Assembly: GCA_039111635.1 (NCBI GenBank)
Contig: JBCAQO010000010.1
Span: 1,488,001 to 1,552,000 of the forward strand
Direction: 5' to 3'
Length of the DNA: 64,000 bases
Source of the DNA: Heterobasidion occidentale
Taxonomy: Eukaryota; Basidiomycota; Agaricomycetes; Russulales; Bondarzewiaceae
Of the stretch, positions 33,320 through 46,406 are shown one piece after another; the first letter of the stretch is position 1, and every line of letters begins with the position of its first letter. The notes under the pieces are model-generated. The model made no database searches. It was not told the DNA's origin and worked only from the letters and a program-made list of their open reading frames with translations. The translations under genes were made by a program, and so were the position numbers.

Positions 33320-36300
33320 GAGAGAAACCTGTGCGAGGTACTACTGCGACGGCGAGAGGGTGCGTATGTGACAGTGGGGCGAATGTTATGTGCTCGCCGT
33401 CGCGGATGTCGTCGCCGTCGTCTGTGTGGGAAGGGGCGGGGGGAGATGGCCGTTGGGGGAGGAGTGTGGTCGAGGTCAGGCGAGCGAGACCGCGCGAACT
33501 TGATTGAGGCATGCCTGCGGCCTGCGGCGCCACGGCCTCCGCCACCGGCTCTCACGACGTCCACCCATTTGTCCCTCGCACTGCCTCTCTCCACCGCACA
33601 TTGCAACCGGGTCACTCAATTCACAGTCGACGTTCATCACCCCGCTGCCCTCCAGCAGCTCGACGCATATGTTGTTCTCCGCCCGCGACTTCAAAATTCG
33701 CGCTCAAGCCCCTAATCAGGGCCATCATCCGGACCACGTCCAGTCTCGATCACAATATACCCAACTTGTCGAAGTTTCGGAGTCAATCCGGGCCATGCAT
33801 TCCAAAAGCGGAGTCCGCACCGGCTCTTCACAGAAAGAAAATAACTGTGGGAGTGGGAACGGCCCAAGCCAGGTAAGTCGTCGTGAGCGCTCCACAGCGC
33901 GCGGGACGCGCCATGTATATTGGCATCGACTCCACACCCAAGCTCTCAAGCTCTTAAGGACCATCAGTCGCAGTCTTCCTCGAGCGATACCATATCGCAC
34001 GAGGCCGCCTTAATCTCAAAAATAGGTTCAAGGTTCATTGACCGCGCCACGACGGCAGACCTCGGCAATTTGTTCTCTCCGTCTAGCATCTAGCCACCTC
34101 ATACGACTCCCAAGAACGATACGGGAAGCTGGCACAGCCTCGTGTCCCATCATTGCCGGGCTCTTCGATATGTTCGATTCTAGATAGTTTACATGACCCA
34201 CAATTCTTGTCGTACCGAAGGCGCCGGGCCGTCACCTAGTGTCGTTTTATTTAAAGCATGCTCCCTGAACAAGACCAGCTCCTGCAGGCAGCAGGTGTCC
34301 ACTTCTCGCAAATTCTCAGCGCCACGCCAAAACCAAAAATAGCGATGCGGGGCGAGTAGGTGAGAAACTCCACAACCTGTGACTGCCACGCGACTGCGCG
34401 CTCGGAGCAGACCCGCCGTCGTAAAAATAACATATACAGGGTTCAATATTCGACAGCAGCAGGCCCGTAAAACAATTGCAGGCCAGTCTCTGCCGAAGGC
34501 AGCATGGTTGGCGAACCTCGTCTAATGTCTGGATGGTCTCTGGATATTGCTGCCGGTAACAACTAATCTGCCAGGTGGTAGAAGAGATGACGGTAGATTG
34601 CCGCTGGACGCACAATGAGTGATCCTGCAAATCAGAATCGAGAGATAGACATACCCTGTCTTTTTTTTACGAACTGGATCAAGAGCTGGAAACCGGACCG
34701 TCTTCCTCCGTTCTCCTCGCAAGAGTCTCGTGCCCGAATCTCGCACAAGAAAGCCTATCTAGAGGCCATCTTTGGACAGAACGAAAAAAAGCAGCGCTCC
34801 CGAAGTCATCCTCCGCCCCCATTGCGCCTGAAACCTGACGCCATACAAGCGGAAACCGTCATCGATGATCGGCGTTAAGCCCACCCTGCTGAAAAACTTC
34901 ACTCCCTGACGTTCCCAAACGCTCATTGTAGGCGCTCCGATCGCAAACGGCTCAGGGATGCGCACCACATAGCGGGCCACGCCATCAGCCCGTATGGACC
35001 CAGCAAAAAGACAAAACCTTGCTGCTTCGAGCGCGGCCCAGGACGAGGACCCACCCACGGCCGGACACGCTGACCGTCGAATTCCTGGCAACGCAGATGA
35101 TCTAAAGTTAGGCCTGGGGGTGGCCTCGGTCCAGGTCCCCGAAACCCTCAAAACGACGCGCGAGGTCGACTCCAGAGGATGATAAGCCTGACCTGCCCCG
35201 AGCCGCTTCCTGTCCTCGTGGCCTCAACAGAAAGACCCGGACTGGTCCCTGGTCTCGCATGGCCTCGCAAAACCAACCCCAATCCCGGGACCGATCACGA
35301 GGACGGTCCAAAAAAACGCAACTGCGAATACCAGCCCTGGCGCTGGCGAGAGGTCCCCCAGAACCAGAGATCAAGGCAACCGATAGAGGGGGACGGACAT
35401 CTCTATACCCAGATTGGCTGCAGCTCCGAAAGCGATTGAGATCAGGCCGGCCGTTCGCAGCGCCTCTCCAGCCGCACAATATGTAGCGCCTCCGACTCGG
35501 ACTCAAACCCGCATCTCGCCATCTCGACGCGGGTGAACCCTACAGCTGTCGAATCAGGGTTTCAGGCGTCGCTGGGGAAACGCGCCTGCACGAGGCTCTC
35601 TGGATGTCGAAGACGAGTACAGCCGCGGTCTTGAAACGTTAAAAACTCGCCTATCAAAGATCAAAGATGACCGCCATTATCTGATGACTGTTCTTCTAAG
35701 GGATGAAGACATCGATGATCAAATCTTGAGCGAAGCTGAAAAGAGCAGAAGATGGGCGCGTACACGACTGAAACATAGGGTTTCAAGTCTGCGGCCGAAC
35801 AGAGATCCGGAGGGATGCTTGGTACTGAAGCAGGGGGTGTTCTGACCGGAAGTCTTTGAGCGCTGATCGAGGCTTAGCACTGGATCCCTAGTCTCCCAGG
35901 TCACGCAGCGCAAGCGGCGAGCCAAAGCCCAAATGGTCCGGTGAATGAGCCAGGCCCCTGCCAGCAATGAAACCGCGGCAGGCGACGTCCGGGGATACCA
36001 ACGGCACGCGCCGTGCCTGGGTCCATGGCGTCCCAAACCCACCACTGCCATAGGTTGGAGGATGCACGGCGCGGAAACGACTATTTACTCGAGTACACAT
36101 GACCGTTGCACGGGCGCAATGACGCCTGTCATCTATCGCTCTATACTTGGAATGGAAGAACGCACGTACCTCGGCCAGAAGACCAGACACATCCACGATA
36201 GCTCGAGCAGTAAATGCCGCACTCCATCTGTACCGTGATTAGAGCCGTATTCAGCATCATAATTGAACCTAATGCTCAGATCAATGGATTGCGTGCCAAC

Positions 36301-38693
36301 ACCAAACGAGCAAATCACCTACACAGCATCATCTTGCACAGGCTCTAACTTCCCTACTCTGCTCTCATTTGCGGATCCAAGCCCACACCTCGTGCACCGT
36401 CGCCGCCGAGCGCAGCTCATCCTAGGAACCTCATCCTTGGATTCCCATACGGACATCCTCGGCGAAATGAGTGTACAGCGCAAGCACGATCAATAAGTCC
36501 AACAGTGCCACAGCGCAGCAACCGCGCGTCCTATCGACAGATGCGAGAATTACGCCGCGGGGCCCGCCTCCGGTAGAAAGTGCACCAAGAATAAGTAGAG
36601 TCCGCAATCTCCACCTCCACATGTACCATCCAGTGACGCAGAGAGCGCCCGATGGCGATATAGTGCGCAGCGGCTCGCGCGGGGCTATGAACTAGTCGAC
36701 TATGGCTAGTAAGAGAGTAGACTGCTATTACCGTTTGGCCGGGTGGCGAAGCCCGTGTCTATCACCCATTATGACCACGCGCGGCTTCTACAAACCGTCG
36801 CATTGCATCTCTCCTGCAATCGGGCCAATCGACCTGCACGACGCAATCCCTAGCGTCGATGCCAGACACTGCGTCAGCCACGCGCATTCCGGAAGCGCAG
36901 ACTTCCAAGGGGGCCTGAAAGAATTGCGGGCGATGAGGGACAGCTGGGAGGGGGGCACGATCGGCTTCGAGATACGCATCCGACGGAATCAAATCTAACC
37001 AAATGTGCGGACCAGGCGAACGGGTGTCCGCGAGGCCGGGGCCACAGCCCCGTGCCTATCCGTGCTCCCCGGGATGGCGAGCGAGGCACGTCCGGCGCGC
37101 GAGAGATGACGTCGGCTCTCCCACTGAATGCACCTGTCCTGGGCACAACTTCGACCAGGTCAGATGCCCATCGCACACACGTCCCCGGCTCCTCGACTAT
37201 CAGTAGGCCTGAGACCACCGCCCCCCTTGCCTCCGTCGACGCGCTCCAGCTTCGCAGCTTGTTGATCGCTACTTTCCCACTCTGATCCTCTCTATTTGCG
37301 CGCGCAAACTGACGCGACTAGGCTCCTTCCAGCTGAAAGACCCATGACGCCTGCTCGGGGATTCCTTCAACCGAATGGAGAGCCCTCGCGTGAAAGGACC
37401 CTATCGATGAGACGACGGCAGACCCTTCATAAAGAAGCATCCGAATGGAGGATCCGAAAAAGCGCGCTGGAACCACGAGATATCACAGTGCGACTGAGGC
37501 CTGAGGATATCCCATGCCGACGGAGCTTCTGATCTGTCAAGTTCCATGGACGATAAGCACAAGGTCGCACGCTGACCCATCATGCATCACGCTCGGTCGG
37601 AATCGCTGTCCAAAACGTCGAATCCGAAACCGGGAGCAAATGAAAGTCCGACACATGCTCCGCCGTCCCTCCGCGGGCCACTGCCGTCTAGTCTCTGTTG
37701 CTGACCCAGCTCAGAGATAGGTGGCAACTCAAGAGACGCAAGTAAGTAGACCCACCGAAGCCTATCTGCAAAGATCGCCACAGAATCAGCTGGATTCCTT
37801 TTGACAGGTAGTACTCACCCCTCGTCGGCTAGATGCCAGATCGATAACAAAATCCTTTGGACCTATAGGCGCCCACAGTTCTGAACCACTTTACGAGTCA
37901 CTGGCCATAGTCACTAGATACAGTAACATCCCTCAGCGCTCAGCAATTGAATCATATTTTGAAGGAACATGTTGTTCGGAGCATTCAATCCTAAAAAGAG
38001 AGCCCGATGACGCGCATGGAAATAAAGTTAATGAAAGACACACTAAGGAACAGCGAACATCGAAGCATCACCAATCGATCTACAATCGTAGCCTTGCGCA
38101 TTCCACACACTTATCTCGATCGTGATCCGTTAAATATTGACTTCGCTCCGAATGGTAGATTCGCATCGATTCGCATTCATATTCTGCACATTCGCGAGGG
38201 CTTACTACCGTACGTATTGAATCGGGAGCGTCCAGGGAATCAGATCAGCCGTGGACCTCCCGCGCGCACGGCGCATGGGAAGCAGAGAGAAGTAGAATGA
38301 AGAGACGATGGTAGAGTCCGACGACGCACTTACGAAGCATGGATGGGGCTGGATTCAAAAAGCAGAGGGGAGGGGGAAAAAGAAGCATCGACGTCGGTGG
38401 CGCCGACGTGTCACGCACGAGGCAGAGACATGAACGGGAACGGGAGCAAGGACAGAACCGACGGCGCAACGAGCAAGCAAACAGAAGCGGGATCGACAGA
38501 GCCAGCCACCCCCCGACACACAAGTCAGGCGACTCCAGCACCAGCCCCCCGGACCCCAACCGGACCCCGGCCTGACCCCTCTAACCCACCCCACCTTCGC
38601 CTTCGGCCTGCCCACACCCGTCCCGTCTCGCCCCCGCTGCGGTCATGGCCACGTCTGGGGGCGGGGCACCGGCTGCACGCACAACGCGCGCCT
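33320..38693. other. 5.4-kb gene-poor region
   Basis: The first ~300 bp are the glucan synthase promoter side. Beyond that, only short frames (under about 170 codons) occur on both strands, with no conserved motif or exon pattern. A scattered plus-strand stretch at 34,990-35,870 reads in pieces such as MDPAKRQNLAASSAAQDEDP and LETLKTRLSKIKDDRHYLMT and could be a decayed retroelement gag, but no reverse transcriptase or integrase motif was found. Confidence 0.4.
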
Positions 38694-40370
38694 CTAGTCA
38701 TCATACTGCCGATACCCGCCCTCCCCTCCATCGCCCTCGTCCCTGCGCTTCCCCTTCCCCTTGCTCCCTGATGCAGCGATGGCGGCCGGATCGTCGACCT
38801 TCTTCCGGCGCTTGCGCTCCGTTTCACGCAGGTTAAGCCGCACGCCAAAGTAGGACAAGTGCTGGCCAAAGAGAGATAGAGCGTGATAAACATGCCGAAG
38901 CGGGAGAAGACGCAGAAAGTGGGCGTGGGTGCGAGTGTGAATGTCGGAGCCGAAGCGAGGGGCAGAGAGTGAGAGCGAGTGGAGGGTGGGAGCGGGAGCG
39001 GCCTTGAGCCGAGATGCCAAACGCACACGAGAGGACGAGACGCACCTTTGTCAAGTCTGTAGACGCGCGCAGGCCAGGAAACTCCTTGGTAGAGTAGACC
39101 CGGAACTGACCGCCGTAGCATTGCGCCCATACCGGCGTCTCCCCCTCGTCGGTCGACACTTTCGAAAAGAGGTCGAAGCAGCGGTACCTCAGGATGAAAT
39201 TGCCCTCCATCTTGACGGCCAGATCCTGTGAGCGGAATGGACGGGGCGGGTCACGGAACGGCGGCGGAACAGCAGAGGCAGGGAAGAAAGAAGTGTCAGC
39301 AGTCATGAGGCGCGGACGGCAAAGGAATGGGGTGGAGATGAGGGACGAGGAGGGAAGCCAGAAGGAGAATAACACGGACTGAGAAAACGAACATCAACAC
39401 TTTATTGCCCTTGTAATCGAGGTTCGACGCCTGGACGAACGTCGTGCCGGCGAGGGCTTCGGTGCACTTGGAGGATTCCGTGATGGGGTGACCTTGGTGT
39501 ATGTGCACCACGTCGAACTCTTGCGGCGGATGACTCGGGTGGTGCGAGGCGGTGGCGGGGTCGTGGGTGTATTGTGAGGAAGGAGGGATGTGCATGGGCG
39601 GGAGCTGCATCGGCATGCCCACGGGGGGAGCGCCGTGCGGCGGCATGCCCGCGCCTTGATAAGGAGGTTGAGGTGCAGGGAAGGTATAAGGGTATGTCTG
39701 GTTGCCCGAGGGATACGGTGACGCGGACATGGTGGAAGGCATGGACGAGGAGTGGCTCGATGAGGCTGCGTCTTGTCTGCGCTTGCCATCTGCGACCGAG
39801 CCCTCGCGCAACGACGACTCTTGTGGGGGGACCGGGAAGAGATCGACATGGCAGATCAAGCCCATGTTGCTGATGTCACTGCGGAGAACGAAAAATGGAT
39901 ACGATCGGAGACGCGGCGAGGGCAGATGACAGGAAATTGGACGCACTCGTAATTTTCGACCTCGACCTCTCTCTGATCGCTCTGAACCTTGTAAAGCCTG
40001 AGCTGGACGACGGGCGGTGGATCGAGGGGTCTGCGGTCCTTGCGGGCGTACCTGGGAGGCGAAAGAAAGAGAAAAAGAAGAAAGAAAAGGATTCGTGAGC
40101 GGATCGCGTCGGAGAGTGAATGGACACGGACTTTCTGCCGAGATCTGCCTTCTGGAGCTCGACGAGCTCGGCGCGGATGAGCTGACCTGAGAACTGCCCG
40201 CTGGTGAAGTTGAGGGGGTCGCCGATAGAGCGGGAGGAGGAGTGTTGACGGGGAGGGCGGTCCTCCCGGCCTCTGGACGCAGAGGATGCGGAGGCGGGCT
40301 GAGGCTGTGGGGGGTATTCTTGGGACGAGTAGCCCTGCTGGGGCTGGGAGCCATAGGGGTGGCCGTACAT
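38694..40370 (-). CDS. velvet-domain developmental regulator (VosA/VelB type)
   Basis: Nuclear regulator linking development, spores and secondary metabolism in fungi. A Gln/Pro/Ser-rich N-terminus (MYGHPYGSQPQQGYSSQEYP) leads to FTSGQFSGQLIRAELVELQK. After an intron, DRRPLDPPPVVQLRLYKVQS marks the velvet domain, then ISNMGLICHVDLFPV. A Pro/His/Gln-rich insert of roughly 110 residues follows before the domain resumes: CTEALAGTTFVQASNLDYKG, DLAVKMEGNFILRYRCFDLF, YSTKEFPGLRASTDLTK. The end, YFGVRLNLRETERKRRKK, is a basic nuclear-signal-like tail. The insert recalls VelB, which also has a split domain, while DPPPVVQLR fits VosA; subtype is left open. It is divergent from the EEP gene across about 590 bp. 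Confidence 0.88.
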
Positions 40371-40963
40371 GTGGGAGAGGAGCGGGACGGGACGCGAAGA
40401 GAGGAGGACAGATGGAGGGGCGGGCAGAAAAGGAGGAGTCCTATATATGTCCTCCACAACCGAGGCCCGTAAAAGATCCCAGACACCAGGCCAGCGAGCG
40501 CCCACTGATCGCTACGCACGCCATCCCGTCCCCCGGGACCAGGCCCTCCCATGTTTGTACTCCGCTCCCCGCATCCCCGGCGCCGGCCCCTCCGGCCACC
40601 CCGATACGGTCCCTAGCGCCGGTCTCTCATCAAACACCCATCCATGCACGTACTCAAGACGTGGTGCACCATCCCCGAACACCCCGTGCAATGCCCCCGT
40701 CGGCGTTCTCCGCGAGGCCTGCAGAGCGTGGAACACGTGGCAGGGACATGTCTCCGACACAAGCGCCCAGCGCTCCACCGCAGACGCCCGGCGCTTGCTC
40801 CGCCGTGAGCCAGTCTGCTGCTGCGCGCGACCGGACGCGTCGGTGGCTGAGCTGCTGAATGTTCACATCCTGCTGGCACCCAGACTCTTGTTGTTGTTGT
40901 TGGTTATCCCCGTTCCCTGCGAGTATTGTACAGTGACACGTTCGTGCTTCTTCGCTGTCTTCG

Positions 40964-43469
40964 ATGGATCATGAGTCCTCCCCGGCACGAGCGCGACGTC
41001 CCCCAAGCGATCATGTGTCCTCGTCCGACCGCGACTCCTCTCTCGACCCCGACCAACGTGCCCAAGGTGTCACCGTGCCTCTCGACCCCGCCCTATTTCC
41101 ATCGACATCAACTACTATTAAAGCACAGGATGCGACTGCGCATCCCATCGCCCAGAGCCTCGCCAGCAAAGCTGCACCGCCTCCCGTGCCCCCGTCCACG
41201 TCCGCATTTGACCCGCCAACTGCCGCAAGCATGCTTCCCTTTTCCGGCTGGCAGTGGCTGACCCTGATCGTCCTCATCGGGTGCACGTACACCATGGCTT
41301 CCGCCGCATCCTCGTCCTCGTCTCCTACCTCGTCTTCTTCGACCCAGATCCGCATCGCGTCATGGAACCTCCGCTACGATTCCATGCCCAACAACATCAC
41401 TGTGCAGCAGACGCTCGCATCGCTCGCAGATCCGCTGCAGCAGCCTGCGTTCTTCAATCTCACGGGCGAGCAGCCGTGGAGCACTCGGAGGATCAAAGTT
41501 GCGCAGCGCTTGCTCAGCGAGAATATCGTCCTTGCAGGTGAGCTCCTCACATCGCAATCAGCATGCTCTGATCGCAGAGTTTTCCGCGGCCTTCTCCGAC
41601 CCCAATCGCACTCGCGGACAAATGCTGTGCAGGGTTCCAAGAGGGACTTGTCAGACAAGTCCACGACCTCGCAGAGCTGCTGGGCGACGGCTGGGGCTGG
41701 GTACGTCTGCACGTTCTGGATCACTCGCGCATCCGTGTGCTCCCACGTCCTATCGCCCAAGGGATCGGCGTTTGATGCTGAAACACGCACGTTTCGCTTT
41801 GCTTCTGACTCACAGTTCGGCGTTGGAAGAGACGACGGTGTAGACGCCGGCGAATTCAGCCCCATCTTCTACCAAAAGTGCGTTTTACATCCTCTGAACA
41901 GCCAGTCGTGCAGGGACGGTATGGTTCCAAACCCCATTCTCCGGCTCTTCCGGTGTTGTACCGCTGACAGTACGCGGAAGCGAGTGATGCGATGCGATGA
42001 CACGCGATCCACTTTCCGAAGTCGATTCGCATCGTCGGTTTTCATTACATATGTATTTGCTTGCCGCGGCGCAGGTCTCTGCACGATCCGCATGTCAAAT
42101 TTCAAGGCTCTGCCGGTCGCCTTCCTCGAAGACCGTGGCCTCGCTCATCTGCCGTCCTCTGCTCTTCTGGTCTCCGGCGCACGCACTGACACATCGTTTC
42201 CCCCAGATCGACTTTCGATCTTCTCTCCAACGACACGTTTTGGCTCTCGTGAGTGTCTTAGTCTTCACCGTGCTGCCCGCACCTGAACAAACGTTAACCT
42301 TGCAGCAACACGCCTTTCGTCCCGGGATCCAAATTCCCCGGCGCAGGGTCCGTGCGCATCGCGACCGCGGTGCGTCTACGCGCCCGGGCAACCGGCACGC
42401 TCTTCACCTACCTCAATACGCATCTCGACGACCAGTCCGACGCGCAACGCCGCCTCGGCGCGTCGCTTATACTCTGGCGCGCGCGCTTTGAGGCTGCGCA
42501 GGGCGGGAGCGGGCGTGGGCTCGTCCTCGTCACGGGTGACTTCAACAGGTACGCTCTCTGACCCTTCTACCGCGCCCCCTCCGTTCTTGCCTTTGTACAA
42601 TTAAGCAGTGCATCTGACTAAACCCGGCTTACCCTCCTCGGACAAACGCAGTCCGTCGACGGGTACAGACTCAGGCGCGTATAATGTCATCACAGGCGCG
42701 CTGCCCCCCGTCGCGATCAACCAGACGTTCGTCGACCGCTACCCGGTTCCAAACAATGTCCTGCCGAATTTCACGGCCATCGACCTGCGCACGCGCGTGT
42801 CGCGGTTCGCCGCGTCGGGCAACTTCGCGACGTACACCGGCTTCGTCGCCCCGCAGGACGCAAGCCAGTACACGCACATCGACTTTGTATTTGGGGGCAG
42901 CAATGGAGGCTGGTACGTGGACTTTGCTCTTGTCCTGCCAAGGTCTTGTTTTTTTGTCTTGTTTTTTATCGTGAGCCGGCAATATGGTGTTGTTCTGCCT
43001 TTGTTCCACATTTCGGGAATTCTGCTGGGTCTATTCGTCAAGCTCGTTTACTTTCTGCCCTTGCGACGGCCCCGGCCGGCGTTTTCTTCTCTCTTCACAC
43101 CTGTGTCCGGATTCGTACTCGACGATCCTTCTCCTTCTTTCTTCCATCGTACATCTCTCGGCCTCTGGCGGAAACCCGCATCTGCCATGGCCCGCAGTCA
43201 TGCCTCGCCTGTATGCTGTCCTTGCCGTCCCACGCTCTAAGCCCTTTTCCTTCGCTTCACGACGTCTCGTCTCGTCTGGGCTCGGCTTTCCCTTCCCCTG
43301 GCCCATTCTCATGCACAGCACGATCTGACTTGCGTCGCACGTCTCCCCGTGCCTGCGTTTTTTTTTTTGCAGGACCGGCGACGCGTTCAAGGTCGAGACG
43401 GCCCTCACCGACGACGGCATTCTCGCGAGCGACCACCGCCCCGTTTTCGGGGACATCACGCTCCTGTGA
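40964..43469 (+). CDS. endonuclease/exonuclease/phosphatase (EEP) family protein, membrane-anchored
   Basis: Metal-dependent phosphoesterase fold. The N-terminus is disordered, then a hydrophobic segment near residue 90 (WLTLIVLIGCTYTMASAA), probably a signal anchor placing the catalytic domain outside the cytosol. Catalytic blocks: IRIASWNLRYDS (Asn), FQEGLVRQVHDLAELLGDGW (Glu), VGRDDGVDAGEFSPIFY, THLDDQSDAQRR, LVLVTGDFNR (Asp/Asn), YTHIDFVFGG, and DGILASDHRPVFGDITLL with the catalytic His. About seven exons; the last intron is about 460 bp, far longer than the rest, and ends in a T-run before GCAG. Fungal relatives are often annotated only as EEP-family; substrate (nucleic acid, lipid or inositol phosphate) is unknown. 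Confidence 0.88.
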
Positions 43470-44133
43470 CGCCGCGTGACCGCCGACCGAGCGCGCAACA
43501 AGAAACAGACATTTTAGCCATCAAGCACACCCGGCCGGGCGCCCCCTCGATCGAGGCTCCACGCTCCCGGAACTATTTCTTTTATTTCGACTCCCGTATG
43601 CGTTTTCTTTTTCTCTCGCGGGCATATCTAGGCGTATCTGTGTGTATGTAATCTGCGGTCGCTTGGCGGCGGCGGTCTCAGATCCAGGGTAGCTCAGGGT
43701 TCATTGTATCATCGTCGTGTGTCTGTGTGTGCGTGTGTATGCCGTGTACTCGAGTATTTACGTGTACTCGGTGCGATAACGCGAGCGCGTGGTGTGATAT
43801 CCGGAAGGGAGACGGACGCCTGCCTCTGCTTGTGCTATTGCGCCATGTGCTTTCGTTGGCTGTCCTGGTGCGATGGGTTCGCAGTGGTCGAGACAGAAGT
43901 CTTATATAGAAAACTGGGTAGCGATGTAGCCTCTGCTGTTCATAGCCGAAAGAACCTCCGCGTCCATGCGCTCGTCCATAGAGTTTGCTTCTCGCCTCGC
44001 CTCCTTCTTCCCGGCCCGGCCCCCTCTCCTCAGTCGCTCCCCCCTCCTGTCCGCGTACCTCGCTCTTCTCGCTGCCCCCTCGCGCCTTCTGTTCCCACTA
44101 CTGGGCGCCTCGTGTGTTCCCAGGCGGCGACAC
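43470..44133. other. intergenic between convergent genes, no gene seen
   Basis: 3' flanks of the EEP gene and the thaumatin-like gene, which point towards each other. Contains a TG-rich tract near 43,715-43,740. Frames are short and unremarkable. Confidence 0.45.
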
Positions 44134-46406
44134 TCACACCGCCCTCGCCCGGGAGAAGCAGAGCACGAGAAGCGCAGGGAGCACGTACGTGGTCCATGCC
44201 CAAGCCGCGGTCGCAGGGAGAGCACTGCTTCGCGCGGGGAGCAACGTCGAGGTCTGGACGGTGGAACCTGTGATCTCAGATGTACCCGTCCCTGGTGCAC
44301 CGTGGACCAGACGCGAGCGATTGGGAGACGAAAAGGGAACAGGTGACGCCCGCGGCGAAGGACCAGCAGGCGGCGTGTTGGATGGTGCAGTGGTGGGCGG
44401 GTAGAACAATCAGAGAAACGCAGAGGTCCCGAGATGCAGATGACCGAGAAGGGTGACGCAGAACAAGAACGACGATGCCGTCAGCATACGAGAGTCACCG
44501 CGTGAGGCGTCAGAGAGAGGTAAAAATAGACACATCGACGAGGGAGGTAATGAAACAAACAGATGCGGGGGAGGGGACTGTTGTGCGTACCTGAAGGCGG
44601 GGGTGGAGAGGACAGTGATGATGACGCAGATGTCGATGCAGATGCAGAAACAGCTGTCGTCCCGGGAATGGAAGAGGCGGACACGCTGGCGGAGACCGAA
44701 GCGGAGGCATTTGTGGGCCTGAATAAGTTTGACCCAATACGGAATATAGATAAGTGTATCAGAACATCAAGCTCAAGACCCGGCAACGTGGCCAAGGTGA
44801 CAAAGTCAAGGGATATAGGCGCGGTGGGAATAGAGAAACAAGGACACAGAGTCCGTGGGTCATCAGAGCGGCACGTAGAACGGAAAAAGAAGATGGAAGA
44901 TCAACAGATAGAGGGCAGGAGGCTGTGCACAGGGAAATGTTGTCACTTACGGACAGAAGGTGAGCGTGAAATCGGGATTGGCGCTCGAGTTGCAAGTCCA
45001 CAAGGCCGTGTTGCTGCTTTCGTCAAAGGCATACGCATACGAGTTTGGGCAGTTCCCCTCTGTTGTATTCGTCGTGCATGTACCATCCGGTCAACAACGA
45101 TGTGATGGTAGCACAAGAAGTCAGAACAGCCCGGTGGGATCGAGACGAATCCGTCACGATCAGTGAAGGGTGCGATGTTCCGAGTGAAAGGGGCACCTCA
45201 CGTACTGAAGTAGCTATAGAAAGCGACGCCCGACGACGGGCACGTTGCCGCTGTGGAGTGGCTTCCCGAGCAGCAGTTCGCCGAGTTGTCTATGCGCGAG
45301 GGGATGGGGGGCCATCGTTTAACTTCTAGCGCGCGGGTCGACGCTAGGCGAAAAAGTGCTCACTGGGGGTTCCATCAAGGTTTGCCGAGCAGGCGCTCTT
45401 GCAACCTACGGGGAAGCCCGTTGAGTCGAAGGGTCCAATGAGTGGAGACGGGCCTACAAGAGTCGTGTATTCAGCTTCTCAAGTTCTGTTGCTATCTGGA
45501 CACGTACAATCAGGTCCCAGATCAACAGGACAGTCAGCCACGGGACAATTGGCGTTGTTTGTGATGGCCATGGGCAGGTTAAAGCCGTCCACGAGGGAGA
45601 CTGCAAGATCCGAGACGTTAGCAAACTAGCTGGTCCATGGAAGCGCATGCAGGATATCACCGTCGTAGAAATCACGGCCTCCGTCGCCTTGGAGGGTCCA
45701 CTCAGCTACAGTAGCAGGAGGAACGCCCTGTTCCCGGTATTAGCTTTCCATTGTTCGACAAAAGGAGGCATTATGGACACTCACAGTCCCTGTGTGCGGG
45801 TCACATAGAAGCCCGCCGTTGCAACCGCCGTCGAGACACGAGTTGGGCCCCGGGTTCGTCGAGAAGTCGCAGTCCCGCCTTCCCTGCCCGTCGAATTTGA
45901 GATCCCGTCCCCGGAGCGGCATGATGCGAGCAAAGACCTACCCATATGCGACCAGACTTCCAGTTATCCGGGACCTCGAAAGAGACAGAGTTCGAGGGTG
46001 CCGCTTGCCATCTGATCCAAACGATGCTCAGCGTGTGGTCCTTTGACGGGGACGAGGATGGGGAGCTGATGGTGCGATCCTGATGTGAGGACCTGCTTAC
46101 CCGGTCGGAAACTGCGGCACGTTGGGTGCAACAGTCAGGTCTGTGAACATCTGATGAAGACCATCAAGATGCATGAATGCTGGAGCGAGTTTCGGGAACA
46201 AAGTAGGCCTACCGCCGGCCTGGTTTGATCCCGGGTATCATACAATGCTTCCATTTAATTGAACGGCAGATGCGACAGTCCTTGAGACACAATCATGTGG
46301 CTTACCAGATGGTGAACGGGCATGCGTTGACCACGGTAAATGTTCTCGCGCTCGTTGTCTGTGCCAGTCCAGCGACTAGAGAAAATGCCATAAGTGAAAA
46401 AGCCAT
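44134..46406 (-). CDS. thaumatin-like protein with C-terminal Ser/Ala-rich linker and hydrophobic tail
   Basis: Secreted protein, of the type that binds or cleaves beta-glucan in some fungi. Exon 1: signal peptide MAFSLMAFSLVAGLAQTTSA then RTFTVVNACPFTIW, the family start. Further exons: DLTVAPNVPQFPTG, WQAAPSNSVSFEVPDNWKSG, then RIW joined to GRRDCDFS, then CLDGGCNGGLLCDPHTGTG, PPATVAEWTLQGDGGRDFYD, VSLVDGFNLPMAI, CPVADCPVDLGPD, GFPVGCKSACSANLDGT, CCSGSHSTAATCPSSGVAFY and CPNSYAYAFDES, ending TLTFCP. The REDDD acids and many cysteines are present. After this comes a Ser/Ala/Thr-rich linker (ASASVSASVSASSIPG) and a tail AWTTYVLPALLVLCFSRARA that fits a GPI signal or membrane anchor. About ten short introns. 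The tail exon joins are inferred. Confidence 0.85.

Noticed and set aside
34990..35870. Retrotransposon gag-pol
   Set aside because: Only short gag-like pieces; no reverse transcriptase, RNase H or integrase motif in any frame.
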